Notes under the pieces: model-generated
The model's database searches: none
What the model was told of the DNA's origin: nothing
The model's input: only the letters and a program-made list of their open reading frames with translations
Made by a program: the position numbers and the translations under genes
Shown here: positions 41,610 through 50,632 of the stretch, in pieces
How the letters are laid out: each line of letters starts with the position of its first letter
How positions within the stretch are numbered: position 1 is the stretch's first letter
Assembly (NCBI GenBank): GCA_958410215.1
Contig: CATYOF010000004.1
Span: 73,552-137,551, forward strand
Direction: 5' to 3'
Length of the DNA: 64,000 bases
From: an uncultured Cryptobacterium sp.
Lineage (GTDB): Bacteria > Actinomycetota > Coriobacteriia > Coriobacteriales > Eggerthellaceae

Positions 41610-41846
41610 ACATTGCGCCTCTCTGCTCAATTTCACTGCGTTACTGGTAAATGACTGCTTCATGAAGTGTGCCTCATTCTGTCTTTGAGGCCCAACCGTT
41701 CACCACGTTAACTCTACCGATGAACTTAGGTGAATTCCGTCTACCGACCCATATTGGTCAACCTTGGAAACCCTCACGAACAGAAATCTGTTGGTCGATA
41801 GAATGGAGGAGCTTGTTTAAAGCGATTTTTTAGCGAGAGGAGAGGT

Positions 41847-42419
41847 ATGTCACAGTTGACCGAAATCCGCTGGCATGCTCGTGCCGGACAAGGTGCGGTT
41901 ACGGCTGCAAAGCTCGTAGCGGACACGGCGCTGCTGCAGGGAAATTATATTCAGGCTATGCCCGAATATGGTCCAGAACGCACTGGCGCACCACTGAAAG
42001 CGTACACCCGTGTATCAAGTGAACCTATTGAAGTTCACAACAATATTCAGAATCCTAACATCGTTATCGTCATGGACGATACGTTGCTAGCTTCAACTGA
42101 CGTTATGGAAGGCATTCATGAAGATGGTGTTCTGATTTTCAATACCACCATGACTGCTGACGAAGCACGTGCAGCAGTAAATGCTCCTGCTTCAGTTCGT
42201 GTTGCAGTAGTAGATGCTTCTGGTATCGCTATGGCAACCATCAAAAAAGACATGCCTAACACCCCGATTGTTGGTGCTCTTGCAAAGGTTACGGGCTTGT
42301 TCCCCCTCGATCTGGTTAAAGAGCGCTTAGTTATTACTTTTGGCAAGAAGTTTTCTCAGGAAATGATTGACGCTAACTTGGCGTCTGTTGAGCGTGCGTA
42401 TCAGGAGGTGCAAGAGTAA
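41847..42419 (+). CDS. porC: Pyruvate (2-oxoacid):ferredoxin oxidoreductase, gamma subunit
   Basis: 190 aa. EIRWHARAGQGAVTAAKLVAD at the N-terminus and the GPERTGAPLKAYTRVS segment are diagnostic for the gamma chain. The four-subunit enzyme oxidises pyruvate to acetyl-CoA and CO2, passing electrons to ferredoxin; it is oxygen-sensitive and supports an anaerobic lifestyle. GAGAGGAGAGG upstream of the ATG. Order gamma-delta-alpha-beta with 1-nt to 11-nt spacing: a single operon. Confidence 0.92.
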   Translation: MSQLTEIRWHARAGQGAVTAAKLVADTALLQGNYIQAMPEYGPERTGAPLKAYTRVSSEPIEVHNNIQNPNIVIVMDDTLLASTDVMEGIHEDGVLIFNTTMTADEARAAVNAPASVRVAVVDASGIAMATIKKDMPNTPIVGALAKVTGLFPLDLVKERLVITFGKKFSQEMIDANLASVERAYQEVQE

Positions 42420-42757
42420 TGTCCAAGTACGAATTCGACGGTTCGAATTACGAGAACTGGAAGCCTTCTGATTTCCCTGTAGGCTATGTATGCCCCGAAG
42501 GTGGCACATCTAAGAATTGCTATACCGGTGGATGGCGCTCCGATCGTCCGGTTTGGGATTCAGAAAAGTGCACGAACTGCATGCTGTGCTGGATGTACTG
42601 CCCCGATTCATCTATCGAAATTAAAGATGGCGAAATGACGGGTATTGATTTGTATCACTGCAAAGGTTGCGGTGTTTGCGTGCATGAATGCAAATTTGGT
42701 GCTTTGGAGCTCGTTCCTGAAGTTGAAGCTCAGGCTCAGGAAAAGGAAGGGGAGTAA
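42419..42757 (+). CDS. porD: Pyruvate:ferredoxin oxidoreductase, delta subunit (2[4Fe-4S] ferredoxin-like)
   Basis: 112 aa. Two Cys clusters, CTNCMLCWMYCPD (about 43-55) and CKGCGVCVHECKF (about 81-93), bind two [4Fe-4S] clusters that pass electrons from the TPP site to ferredoxin. Its ATG overlaps the porC stop by 1 nt. Only 2 nt separate it from porA. Confidence 0.92.
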   Translation: MSKYEFDGSNYENWKPSDFPVGYVCPEGGTSKNCYTGGWRSDRPVWDSEKCTNCMLCWMYCPDSSIEIKDGEMTGIDLYHCKGCGVCVHECKFGALELVPEVEAQAQEKEGE

Positions 42758-42759
42758 CC

Positions 42760-43947
42760 ATGGCAGAAAAGAAAATGTTTTCCGCTACGGGCAACCAGAT
42801 GGTGGCAGAGGCATTCCGTCAGGTAAATCCCGATGTAATGGCTGCTTACCCTATCACCCCTCAGACCACCATTGTGGAAGGATATGCAAAGTTTGTAGCT
42901 GACGGCAAGGTTACTACCGAATATGTTCCGGTAGAATCCGAACATTCTGCCCTTTCTGCTTGCATCGGTGCTTCTGCTGCAGGCGCTCGCGTAGCTACGG
43001 CAACGGCTTCTCAGGGTTTGGCATTCATGTGGGAAGAATTGCACATTGCTTCTGGTATGCGTTGCCCTATTGTTATGGCAAACGCAAACCGTGCCCTGTC
43101 TGCTCCTATTAATATCCATGGTGATCATTCTGACATCATGGGCGTTCGCGATACGGGCTGGGCTATGATGTTCGCAGAAACCGCCCAGGAAGCCTATGAC
43201 AACACCATTATTGCTTTCAAGGTAGCAGAAGATAGCGATGTACTGCTTCCGGTTCTTACCACCCTTGATGGTTTTGTTACCACGCATGCAATGGATAATT
43301 GCGTGATGGAAGAAGATCAGGTGGTAAAGGATTACGTAGGCGATTATGAGCCACTGTATCCACTGCTCGATACCGAAAATCCTGTTGGACACGGCATGTT
43401 TGCTACGCTTGGTAACGGCTATATGAAGTACAAGCTTTCCGAGCGCAAGGCTCTTGATAATGCGTTAGGTGCCTTTGAAAAGCATGGCAAGGAATGGGCT
43501 GAAATTACGGGTCGTCCTTTCGATTTGGTAGACACCTGGGGTACTGAAGATGCCGATTATCTGATTGTGGTTCTTGGTTCTTGTGCAGGTAATGCTCGTC
43601 ATCAGGCTCGTTTGCTTCGTGCGGAAGGTAAGAAGGTTGGCGTGGTTCGTCCTCGCATCTTCCGTCCTTTCCCTGCAGCTCAGATTGTGGAAGCATGCAA
43701 GAATGCTAAGGCGGTTGCCGTAATCGACCGTTCCGATTCCTTTGGTTCTCCTCATGCTCCTTTGGCACTTGAAGTTCGTGCTGCATTCCAGACAGCAGGC
43801 TTGCAGGTTCCCGTAAGTGATTACTTGGCTGGCTTGGGCGGTGCTGATATCACGCTCGATCAGATGAATCAGGTATTCACCGAACTTGAGCAGCGTGCTC
43901 AAGGCACTTATGACGGTTCTATTACCTATCTTGGTATTGAAGAGTAA
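42760..43947 (+). CDS. porA: Pyruvate:ferredoxin oxidoreductase, alpha subunit
   Basis: 395 aa. FSATGNQMVAEAFRQVNPDVMAAYPITPQTTIVE (start; key ITPQT), then EYVPVESEHSALSACIGASAAGARVATATASQGL and MANANRALSAPINIHGDHSD match the PorA catalytic domain; the C-terminal half is the transketolase C-like domain. It contributes to pyruvate binding. ATG with GGGGAG upstream. Confidence 0.93.
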   Translation: MAEKKMFSATGNQMVAEAFRQVNPDVMAAYPITPQTTIVEGYAKFVADGKVTTEYVPVESEHSALSACIGASAAGARVATATASQGLAFMWEELHIASGMRCPIVMANANRALSAPINIHGDHSDIMGVRDTGWAMMFAETAQEAYDNTIIAFKVAEDSDVLLPVLTTLDGFVTTHAMDNCVMEEDQVVKDYVGDYEPLYPLLDTENPVGHGMFATLGNGYMKYKLSERKALDNALGAFEKHGKEWAEITGRPFDLVDTWGTEDADYLIVVLGSCAGNARHQARLLRAEGKKVGVVRPRIFRPFPAAQIVEACKNAKAVAVIDRSDSFGSPHAPLALEVRAAFQTAGLQVPVSDYLAGLGGADITLDQMNQVFTELEQRAQGTYDGSITYLGIEE

Positions 43948-43958
43948 GGGGCAATCTT

Positions 43959-44903
43959 ATGGCTAATATTAAGCAACTTTCTGCCCGCCCCGACGACTTG
44001 GCTCCAGGCCATCGCCTGTGCGGCGGCTGCGGCGCTTCCATGGCGGTACGTCAGGTTCTCATGGGCCGCAATGATTATGATGTAGTGTGCTGCTCTGCAA
44101 CGGGTTGTTTGGAAGTTTCCACCACTATTTATCCCGATAATGCATGGGAAGTTCCTTTCATCCATAACGCTTTTGCTAATGCGGGTGCTACCATTTCTGG
44201 TGTAGAGGCAGCATATAAGGGTCTTCAGCGTGCAGGTAAGATTCCTGCCGATAAAAAGATTAAGTTCGTTGCTTTTGGTGGCGACGGCGGCACGTATGAC
44301 ATCGGTCTGCAATCGCTTTCTGGTGCTATGGAACGCGGTCATGACATTGTGTATGTGTGCTACGACAATGGCGCCTATATGAACACAGGCATTCAGCGCT
44401 CGTCCGCTACTCCTAAGGGTGCTTGGGCTACTACCTCTGAAGTTGGTAAAGTTCAACAGGGTAAACCACAGGCCCGTAAAGATTTAACCTCCATCATGGC
44501 TGCTCACGGTGTTCCTTATGTTGCTCAGGCAACGGTTGGCCATTGGCGCGACTTGGTTAACAAGGCAGAAAAGGCAATCGCGGTAGATGGTCCTGCATTC
44601 CTGAACATTATGGCTCCTTGTCCTCGTGGTTGGCGTTTGGACTCAAGCATGACGGCAGAAATTTGCCGCATGGCAGTAAATTCCAAGTTCTGGCCTTTAT
44701 TCGAGGTAGAAAACGGCAAGTGGAAGGTAACGCCTGTTCGTGATAAGAACCTTATTCCTGTTAAGGACTTCTTGAAGCCACAGGGCCGCTTTAAGCACTT
44801 GTTTAAGCCTGGTAATGAAGCTTTGCTTGAAGAAATTCAGGCTGACGTTGATGCATATTGGGAGTACCTGGAAGGCCGCGTAGAAGGTTCTAAGAATCTG
44901 TAA
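43959..44903 (+). CDS. porB: Pyruvate:ferredoxin oxidoreductase, beta subunit (TPP-binding)
   Basis: 314 aa. CGGCGASMAVRQVL supplies Cys ligands of the proximal cluster, and the TPP/Mg motif is AFGGDGGTYDIG, continuing to NGAYMNTGIQRS. The last part, CPRGWRLDSSMTAEICRMAV, fits PorB. Last gene of the por operon, followed by a terminator at 44960. Confidence 0.93.
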   Translation: MANIKQLSARPDDLAPGHRLCGGCGASMAVRQVLMGRNDYDVVCCSATGCLEVSTTIYPDNAWEVPFIHNAFANAGATISGVEAAYKGLQRAGKIPADKKIKFVAFGGDGGTYDIGLQSLSGAMERGHDIVYVCYDNGAYMNTGIQRSSATPKGAWATTSEVGKVQQGKPQARKDLTSIMAAHGVPYVAQATVGHWRDLVNKAEKAIAVDGPAFLNIMAPCPRGWRLDSSMTAEICRMAVNSKFWPLFEVENGKWKVTPVRDKNLIPVKDFLKPQGRFKHLFKPGNEALLEEIQADVDAYWEYLEGRVEGSKNL

Positions 44904-44959
44904 GCTCAATTTGACTGTTGTTTTGATGCTTGCTTACTAGATAATTGAGTAATTGCGCT

Positions 44960-44997
44960 AAAGGTCGTTCGGCTTCGGTCGGGCGGCCTTTGCTTTT
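44960..44997 (+). terminator. Terminator after the por operon
   Basis: AAAGGTCGTTCG (44960-44971) pairs with CGGGCGGCCTTT (44980-44991) with three G-U pairs; GCTTTT follows. Confidence 0.7.
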
Positions 44998-45139
44998 GAT
45001 AAAGCGGGTTCCTGACCACCTTCGAGCAGCCACTACTTCAGTGTGTGTTTTATCTTGCCGATGTTTTAAGTGCAAAAGGCAACGCTTATCTTGAAAGCAG
45101 TCTTTAGTGTGCTATAGTTTCTTGCAGACAAAACTGAAT

Positions 45140-45353
45140 ACAATCTTCAGGGCGAGGTGAAAGTCCTCACTGGCGGTAACGCAAGGTAATTCCAATTCCC
45201 TAGCAAAGGGCGGTTATCAATGTGAAGCCCGCGACCCCGATATGTTGTTTTGTAAACGCAGTGCTTGTAAGTGATGCGAAAACAAAAGAATTGATCGGGC
45301 TGATTCGGTGAAAATCCGAGGCCAACGGTTATAGTCCGGATGGAAGAAGATGA
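45140..45353 (+). ncRNA. FMN riboswitch (RFN element)
   Basis: The conserved pieces appear in order: ATCTTCAGGGCGAGGTGAAA and GTCCTCACTGGCGGTAA (from 45143), GAAGCCCGCGA (about 45224), TGATTCGGTGAAAATCCGAG (45301) and CCAACGG ending in GGATGGAAGAAGAT (about 45340-45351). P1 closes between the first and last segments. The variable arm between GCCCGCGA and GATCGGGC is longer than usual, with its own potential stem. It binds FMN and lies ahead of the riboflavin genes with a terminator 45 nt downstream. Confidence 0.95.
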
Positions 45354-45397
45354 TGAATGGGTTGCCAGTTGTTTGGCATATCACGTTGTAAATTCTG

Positions 45398-45429
45398 CCC
45401 TGAAATGCGTTGCGTTTCAGGGTTTTTTT
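45398..45429 (+). terminator. Riboswitch-controlled terminator
   Basis: CCCTGAAA (45398-45405) pairs with TTTCAGGG (45415-45422), then seven T. Its position just after the FMN aptamer is that of a transcriptional attenuator. Confidence 0.88.
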
Positions 45430-45578
45430 ATTGTGTGGTGCTGCCGATTTAGGCTGGCAGTGATGTTTAACTGCTTGTCTTAATAGCGATACGTAAAGGC
45501 CTGAGTCAGCAATCCTCCTTACATCATTTCCCGAAATTGTATTCGCGGAAACGAAAAAAGAAAGGAGGTGTCGTTGGC

Positions 45579-46820
45579 TTGGCTGGAAACAATCAAAGCG
45601 TTAGTGATCAATCTGAAATAACCCAAAAGTTAGATGCCAACAATATCGATGAGCACTATATGAAAAGAGCTCTCGATCTGGCACGAAATGGTTTTGGGTG
45701 GACTAATCCGAATCCTATGGTGGGTGCCGTTTTGGTAAAAGAGGGCCGCATTATTGGCGAGGGTTGGCACACCAAGTGCGGAAATCTACATGCCGAACGT
45801 GAAGCCTTTGCTCACTGCACAGAAGACCCTCAGGGTGCCACGATGTACGTAACATTAGAGCCTTGCTGTCATTGGGGTAAAACACCGCCCTGCACTGAAG
45901 CGATAATTGAACACGGCATTGCTCGTGTGGTTGTAGGCGCGCCTGATCCAAATCCGCTGGTGGCAGGAAAAGGAGCAGATCAACTCCGTGAAGCGGGTAT
46001 TGAGGTTACTGAAGGGGTTATGCTTTCGCAGTGCAGGGAAATCAATAAGGTCTTTTTTCACTTCATCCAAACAAAACGGCCTTATGTGGTGCTTAAATAT
46101 GCGATGACCCTTGACGGCAAAATTGCCACTAAAATTGGGGCATCAAAATGGATTACGGGTGAAACAGCTCGTGCTCATGTTCATCTGCAGCGTCATAGAT
46201 TTGCGGCCATTATGGTGGGCATCGGTACGGTGATTTCAGATAATCCTAAGTTAACTGTTCGCTTGGAAGAGTATGAAAACTCCAAAGATTCATCCATCCG
46301 TACAATTTGTTCCTGGAAAAGCAAATCTACCTTTATGAAAGACCCTTTCCCGGAAGTTGCATTTAGCAACAACCCTACTCGTATTGTTTTGGATAGTTCA
46401 CTTCAAATTCCTCTCTATGCGAATGTGGTCGCAACGGCAAGAGAGGTGCCAACTATTATTGCGACATTCTGTGCCGACCCGAATAAAATTTCGGCCTTAA
46501 AAGCATATGGCTGCGATGTAGTAATAACGTGTGAGCGCAATGGAAAAGTGGATTTAAAAGATCTTATGAGCAAGCTTGGTGAACGCGGAATAGACAGCGT
46601 ATACGTGGAAGGTGGCTCTACCGTTCATGGGGAGTTTATAGACTTGGGCCTAGTTGACGAAGTGCATGCTTATGTTGCACCAAAAGTATTTGGAGGAACG
46701 AAAGCGCCTGGCCCTATAGGAGGCAAGGGCGTTATGCTGCCTACCGAAGCGTTGCAGTTTACGCGAGTGAAAACTAAACGTCTGGGCAGTGATGTTCTCT
46801 TTGAATGCGAGGTGAACTAG
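45579..46820 (+). CDS. ribD: Bifunctional riboflavin biosynthesis deaminase/reductase
   Basis: 413 aa. N-terminal cytidine-deaminase-like domain with the zinc motif HAEREAFAHC and TLEPCCHWGKTPPC (about 70-120); C-terminal NADPH-dependent reductase with KYAMTLDGKIAT and VEGGSTVHGEFIDLGLVDE. It converts the pyrimidine intermediate in two steps. There is an insert of about 30 residues (EYENSKDSSIRTICSWKSKS) in the reductase domain. The TTG at 45579 is chosen for AAGGAGGT ending 9 nt upstream; a TTG at 45537 has none. Confidence 0.9.
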   Translation: MAGNNQSVSDQSEITQKLDANNIDEHYMKRALDLARNGFGWTNPNPMVGAVLVKEGRIIGEGWHTKCGNLHAEREAFAHCTEDPQGATMYVTLEPCCHWGKTPPCTEAIIEHGIARVVVGAPDPNPLVAGKGADQLREAGIEVTEGVMLSQCREINKVFFHFIQTKRPYVVLKYAMTLDGKIATKIGASKWITGETARAHVHLQRHRFAAIMVGIGTVISDNPKLTVRLEEYENSKDSSIRTICSWKSKSTFMKDPFPEVAFSNNPTRIVLDSSLQIPLYANVVATAREVPTIIATFCADPNKISALKAYGCDVVITCERNGKVDLKDLMSKLGERGIDSVYVEGGSTVHGEFIDLGLVDEVHAYVAPKVFGGTKAPGPIGGKGVMLPTEALQFTRVKTKRLGSDVLFECEVN

Positions 46821-47546
46821 ATGTTTACCGGCATTGTAGAAGAAGTGGGTCGCATTACCTCTGTTCGTAAAGGCGCTCATTCTTGCGTGCTTACCGTTAA
46901 AGCTTCAAGGATTTTGGAAGATGTGCATTTGGGCGACAGTATCGCCACTAATGGGGTATGCCTTACGGTGACGGATTACACCAAGAGCACCTTTTCGGCT
47001 GATGTGATGCACGAAACATTGAATCGATCATCGTTGGGAAGCTTACGAGTAGGCAGCCCTGTAAATCTGGAACGTGCTATGGCAGCAAATGGACGTTTTG
47101 GTGGTCATATTGTTTCAGGGCACATTGACGGCACAGGTGTTATCCGCTCGATCAGGGAAGACGACAATGCAGTGTGGTATTCCATTTCTGCTGAGCCAGA
47201 CATCGTGCGTCTGATCGTGGAAAAAGGATCCATCGCCATTGATGGTATCAGTCTTACGGTAGCTTCGGTTTCATCGACGCAGTTCAGCGTATCCATTATT
47301 CCTCATACGCGTGCAGAAACGAATCTTGCTTCGAAAAAAGTGGGCGATGTAGTGAATTTGGAAAACGATGTTGTGGGCAAATATGTTGAGCGGCTATTAG
47401 GGGAAGCGGGCTTTATAGCGCTTGCCGACCAGATAAAACATTCTGGTAACCATGGGGGCAAAGAAAATGGCCCCTATCGAAGTTCAACAGCTAAGCAGAG
47501 CTCATCGGGAATTACGAAAGATTTTCTCATTCAAAACGGATTTTAG
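46821..47546 (+). CDS. ribE: Riboflavin synthase
   Basis: 241 aa. Two lumazine-binding repeats: MFTGIVEEVGRI opens the first, and GHIDGTG and SLTVASV lie in the second. It makes riboflavin from two lumazines. Near the C-terminus an insert of about 25 residues (LADQIKHSGNHGGKENGPYR, given in part) separates KYVERLL from the conserved ending GITKDFLIQNGF; the usual length is about 215. Starts directly after the ribD stop. Confidence 0.93.
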   Translation: MFTGIVEEVGRITSVRKGAHSCVLTVKASRILEDVHLGDSIATNGVCLTVTDYTKSTFSADVMHETLNRSSLGSLRVGSPVNLERAMAANGRFGGHIVSGHIDGTGVIRSIREDDNAVWYSISAEPDIVRLIVEKGSIAIDGISLTVASVSSTQFSVSIIPHTRAETNLASKKVGDVVNLENDVVGKYVERLLGEAGFIALADQIKHSGNHGGKENGPYRSSTAKQSSSGITKDFLIQNGF

Positions 47547-47566
47547 AAAAAAGTTTAGGAGCATTC

Positions 47567-48787
47567 ATGTTTGAATTTTCTACCATAGAACAAGCATTGG
47601 AGGATTTGCGTCAGGGCAAAATAATTCTTTGTACCGACGACCCCGATCGCGAAAACGAAGGCGATTTTATTTGTGCAGCAGAATTTGCCACAACAGAAAA
47701 CGTGAACTTCATGGCAGTTCATGGCAAGGGGCTTATTTGTATGCCTATGAGCATTGATCTGTGCCGTAAGCTCATGTTCCCTCAGATGGTAACTACCAAT
47801 ACCGATAATCACGAAACGGCATTTACCGTATCCATTGATCATGTGGATACTACAACGGGCATTTCTGCTGAAGAACGTGGTTTTACGGCACGTATGTGTG
47901 TGGCTGATGATGCAAAGCCTGAAGACTTTCGTCGCCCTGGGCACATGTTTCCTCTTATGGCAAAAAAGAATGGTGTTTTAGAGCGTAATGGCCACACGGA
48001 AGCAACGGTAGATTTAATGCGTTTAGCAGGTCTTAAAGAGTGTGGTTTGTGCTGCGAAATAATGCGTGAAGATGGCACTATGATGCGCACTCCCGAATTG
48101 ATTGAACTTGCTCAGAAGTGGAATATTTCTTTCATTTCCATTAAGGCATTGCAGGACTATCGCAAAAAACACGACAAACTGGTGGAACGTGTGGCATCGC
48201 CCTTGATGCCAACCAAGTATGGTAATTTCCGTGCTCATGCCTACATCAATAAACTCAATGGCGAACATCACGTAGCGTTGGTTAAAGGCGATATTGGTGA
48301 TGGCGAAAACATTTTGTGTCGTGTGCATTCAGAATGTCTGACAGGCGATGCCTTTGGTTCGCTGCGTTGCGATTGTGGAGACCAGCTTGCGACCGCCATG
48401 CGTCAGGTAGAAGAAGAGGGCCGCGGCATTGTGTTGTATATGCGTCAAGAGGGTCGTGGAATTGGTTTAGTGAACAAGCTGCGTGCCTATGAGCTGCAGG
48501 ATCAGGGCATGGATACCTTGGAAGCAAATTTGGCGCTTGGTTTTGATGGTGATATGCGCGAATACTACATTGGTGCACAAATCTTGCGTGATCTAGGCGT
48601 CAAAACTATGCGTTTGCTTACCAATAATCCCGATAAGGTATATCAGCTTAAAGATTTTGGTATGGAAATTGTAGAGCGCGTTCCTATTCAAATGCCTGCA
48701 ACCGATTACGACCGTTTTTATTTGGAAACCAAGAAAGAAAAGATGGGCCATCTTCTGACTATGGAAGAAGAATCGGTAAAGGCCTAA
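47567..48787 (+). CDS. ribBA: Bifunctional 3,4-DHBP synthase / GTP cyclohydrolase II
   Basis: 406 aa. N-terminal DHBP synthase: CTDDPDRENEGDFI (acidic loop), GHTEATVDL. C-terminal GTP cyclohydrolase II: HSECLTGDAFGSLRCDCGDQL (zinc Cys), RQEGRGIGL and the C-terminal NNPDKVYQL segment. It supplies both precursors of riboflavin. Both domains appear complete. AGGAGC upstream; 20 nt after ribE. Confidence 0.95.
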   Translation: MFEFSTIEQALEDLRQGKIILCTDDPDRENEGDFICAAEFATTENVNFMAVHGKGLICMPMSIDLCRKLMFPQMVTTNTDNHETAFTVSIDHVDTTTGISAEERGFTARMCVADDAKPEDFRRPGHMFPLMAKKNGVLERNGHTEATVDLMRLAGLKECGLCCEIMREDGTMMRTPELIELAQKWNISFISIKALQDYRKKHDKLVERVASPLMPTKYGNFRAHAYINKLNGEHHVALVKGDIGDGENILCRVHSECLTGDAFGSLRCDCGDQLATAMRQVEEEGRGIVLYMRQEGRGIGLVNKLRAYELQDQGMDTLEANLALGFDGDMREYYIGAQILRDLGVKTMRLLTNNPDKVYQLKDFGMEIVERVPIQMPATDYDRFYLETKKEKMGHLLTMEEESVKA

Positions 48788-48886
48788 AGAATTTAGCCTG
48801 AAAAGGTGCAGGAAATAATTACCGAAAGAATTGCAAGTAATTGCAGAATCTATCGTCTGAAATGATGGTGTAAGAAAGGAATAACC

Positions 48887-49354
48887 ATGAATACTCTTGA
48901 AGGCAAACTTGTTTCTCGTGATATTAAAGTAGGCATTGTAGCTGCTCGTTTCAATGAATTTATAACCTCAAAACTGTTGTCGGGCGCGATGGATGGTTTA
49001 ATTCGTCACGACGTAAAGGAAGAGGATGTGGATGTTGCCTGGGTTCCTGGTGCTTTTGAAATTCCGCTCATTGCTCAAAAAATGGCAGAATCAGGAAAGT
49101 ATGATGCAGTGATTTGCTTAGGCGCAGTCATTCGAGGGGCTACCTCTCATTACGATTTGGTATGCAATGAGGCTGCAAAGGGGGTAGCGCAGGTTGGCTT
49201 AAAGATGGGCATTCCCGTATTGTTTGGCGTGGTTACTACCGATACTATCGAGCAAGCTATTGAGCGTGCTGGTACGAAGGCGGGCAATAAGGGCTACGAT
49301 TGCGCAACCAGTGCTATTGAAATGGTTAACCTTATTCATGAAATTGAAGCGTAA
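48887..49354 (+). CDS. ribH: 6,7-dimethyl-8-ribityllumazine synthase
   Basis: 155 aa. VAARFNEFITSKLLSGA, WVPGAFEIPLIAQKM, GAVIRGATSHYDLVCNEAAKG and GVVTTDTIEQAIERAGTKAGNKG are all conserved; the His next to Tyr in TSHYD is the catalytic acid/base. The enzyme forms icosahedral or pentameric shells. AGAAAGGA upstream. Last gene of the rib operon, 100 nt after ribBA. Confidence 0.95.
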   Translation: MNTLEGKLVSRDIKVGIVAARFNEFITSKLLSGAMDGLIRHDVKEEDVDVAWVPGAFEIPLIAQKMAESGKYDAVICLGAVIRGATSHYDLVCNEAAKGVAQVGLKMGIPVLFGVVTTDTIEQAIERAGTKAGNKGYDCATSAIEMVNLIHEIEA

Positions 49355-49362
49355 GGCACCAA

Positions 49363-49410
49363 CCAGTTAAAGAATCTCCCAGCTAAAGAATTAACGAGCT
49401 AAAAAAACGA
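49363..49410. repeat. 16-nt tandem repeats after ribH
   Basis: Three units begin at 49363 (CCAGTTAAAGAATCTC), 49379 (CCAGCTAAAGAATTAA) and 49395 (CGAGCTAAAAAAACGA), with a fourth start (CCAGC) at 49411 that forms the terminator stem. Exact 16-nt spacing. Confidence 0.65.
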
Positions 49411-49456
49411 CCAGCAGGATTAGAGGCAACTATCTTTTCTTGCTGGTCGTGTTTTA
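49407..49456 (+). terminator. Terminator after the rib operon
   Basis: ACGACCAGCA (49407-49416) and TGCTGGTCGT (49441-49450) are a perfect 10-bp stem with a 24-nt loop, followed by GTTTT. Confidence 0.75.
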
Positions 49457-49533
49457 CCTTTGCCCACTGCTGTTTTATTCTTATTCATGGTTTTGTGTAT
49501 TGTTTAATAGTTTTTGGTTTAAAGGAGACACCC

Positions 49534-50544
49534 ATGTTGCTTACGGCCCCTCTTTGCGTAGGTAAACTTACTCTTCATAATCGTCTTGTCTTGCCGCCTA
49601 TGGCAACGGAAAAATCTATGGGGGAAGGCCAGGTAAGCCAGGCTCTTTGTGATTACTATGACGAAAAAACAGCAGGCGGTTATTTTGGTTTAGTAATTAC
49701 CGAACACAGCTATATCAGCAAAGTTGGGCAGGCGAGTGTTGGTCAGGTGTCCCTTTCTAAAGATGAGGATGTGGAAGGTCTTCGTCGTTTGGTCGAAGTA
49801 ATTCATTGCAATGGGTCAAAGGTTATAGCGCAAATTAATCATGCTGGTGGCAAAGCAATTTGCGCGCTAGATGGCACTACTACTGCTCCTGCTCCTACGG
49901 GAATGCCTTACACCACTACCCGCGGTGAAGCAATTCAAGCGCATACTATGACGCAGGTAGAAATTAATACGGTTGTAGCCGATTTTGCCGCAGCAGCGCG
50001 TCGTGTTAAAGAAGCGGGCTACGATGGGGTAGAAATACATTCCGCACATGGTTACCTGCTTAACCAATTCTATTCGCCGTTATCCAACAAACGCGAAGAT
50101 GCTTACTGCGGTACCTCTCTAGAAGGGCGCACTCGTTTGCATTGTGAAGTAATTGATGCGGTACACAAGGCTGTTGGTTCGGATTTTCTGGTGGCGCTTC
50201 GGCTGGGAGCTTGCGATTATCAGGAAGGTGGCTCTACAGTTGAAGATGCGGTCGCGGCAAGTAAAATTTTCGAACAGGCTGGTATTGATCTGATCGATAT
50301 TTCTGGTGGCTTATGTGGCTATCGTGGTAATGGCTCAAAGGAGCCAGGTTATTTTGGGGTGGAATCCTGCGCAATTCGAGAAGCGGTTTCGATCCCGGTT
50401 ATTCTTACGGGCGGTGTCCGTACAGGCACAGCGGCTGAACGCTTGCTTGAAGAAGGCAAGGCAGATCTTATCGGTGTTGGTCGTTCGGTCTTGAAGGATT
50501 CCTTGTGGGCGAAAAAGGCATTTGCTGAACTGGGGATCGAATAG
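49534..50544 (+). CDS. Old yellow enzyme-like NADH:flavin oxidoreductase (ene-reductase)
   Basis: 336 aa, single FMN-binding TIM barrel. LTLHNRLVLPPMATEKS (start), AQINHAGG, FAAAARRVKEAGYDGVEIHSAHGYLLNQFYSP and SPLSNKREDAYCG match the OYE/bile-acid-enoate reductase group; the C-terminal iron-sulfur and NAD domains of larger members are absent. It likely reduces activated C=C bonds. ATG 49534 is chosen for AAAGGAG at 49521-49527. Not co-directional in an obvious operon, although the HAD gene follows after 88 nt. Confidence 0.87.
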   Translation: MLLTAPLCVGKLTLHNRLVLPPMATEKSMGEGQVSQALCDYYDEKTAGGYFGLVITEHSYISKVGQASVGQVSLSKDEDVEGLRRLVEVIHCNGSKVIAQINHAGGKAICALDGTTTAPAPTGMPYTTTRGEAIQAHTMTQVEINTVVADFAAAARRVKEAGYDGVEIHSAHGYLLNQFYSPLSNKREDAYCGTSLEGRTRLHCEVIDAVHKAVGSDFLVALRLGACDYQEGGSTVEDAVAASKIFEQAGIDLIDISGGLCGYRGNGSKEPGYFGVESCAIREAVSIPVILTGGVRTGTAAERLLEEGKADLIGVGRSVLKDSLWAKKAFAELGIE

Positions 50545-50632
50545 GCTTTACCTATTTTTCACAGAACACAATAAACAGGCAGCGTAGCTAACCGATTGCC
50601 TGAGACTTACCAAATAACTAAGGATTGCTTTT

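Noticed and set aside
41746..41759. GACC-N6-GGTC dyad upstream of porC as a redox-regulator (Rex) site
   Set aside because: It does not match the known Rex consensus and the dyad is short; chance cannot be excluded.
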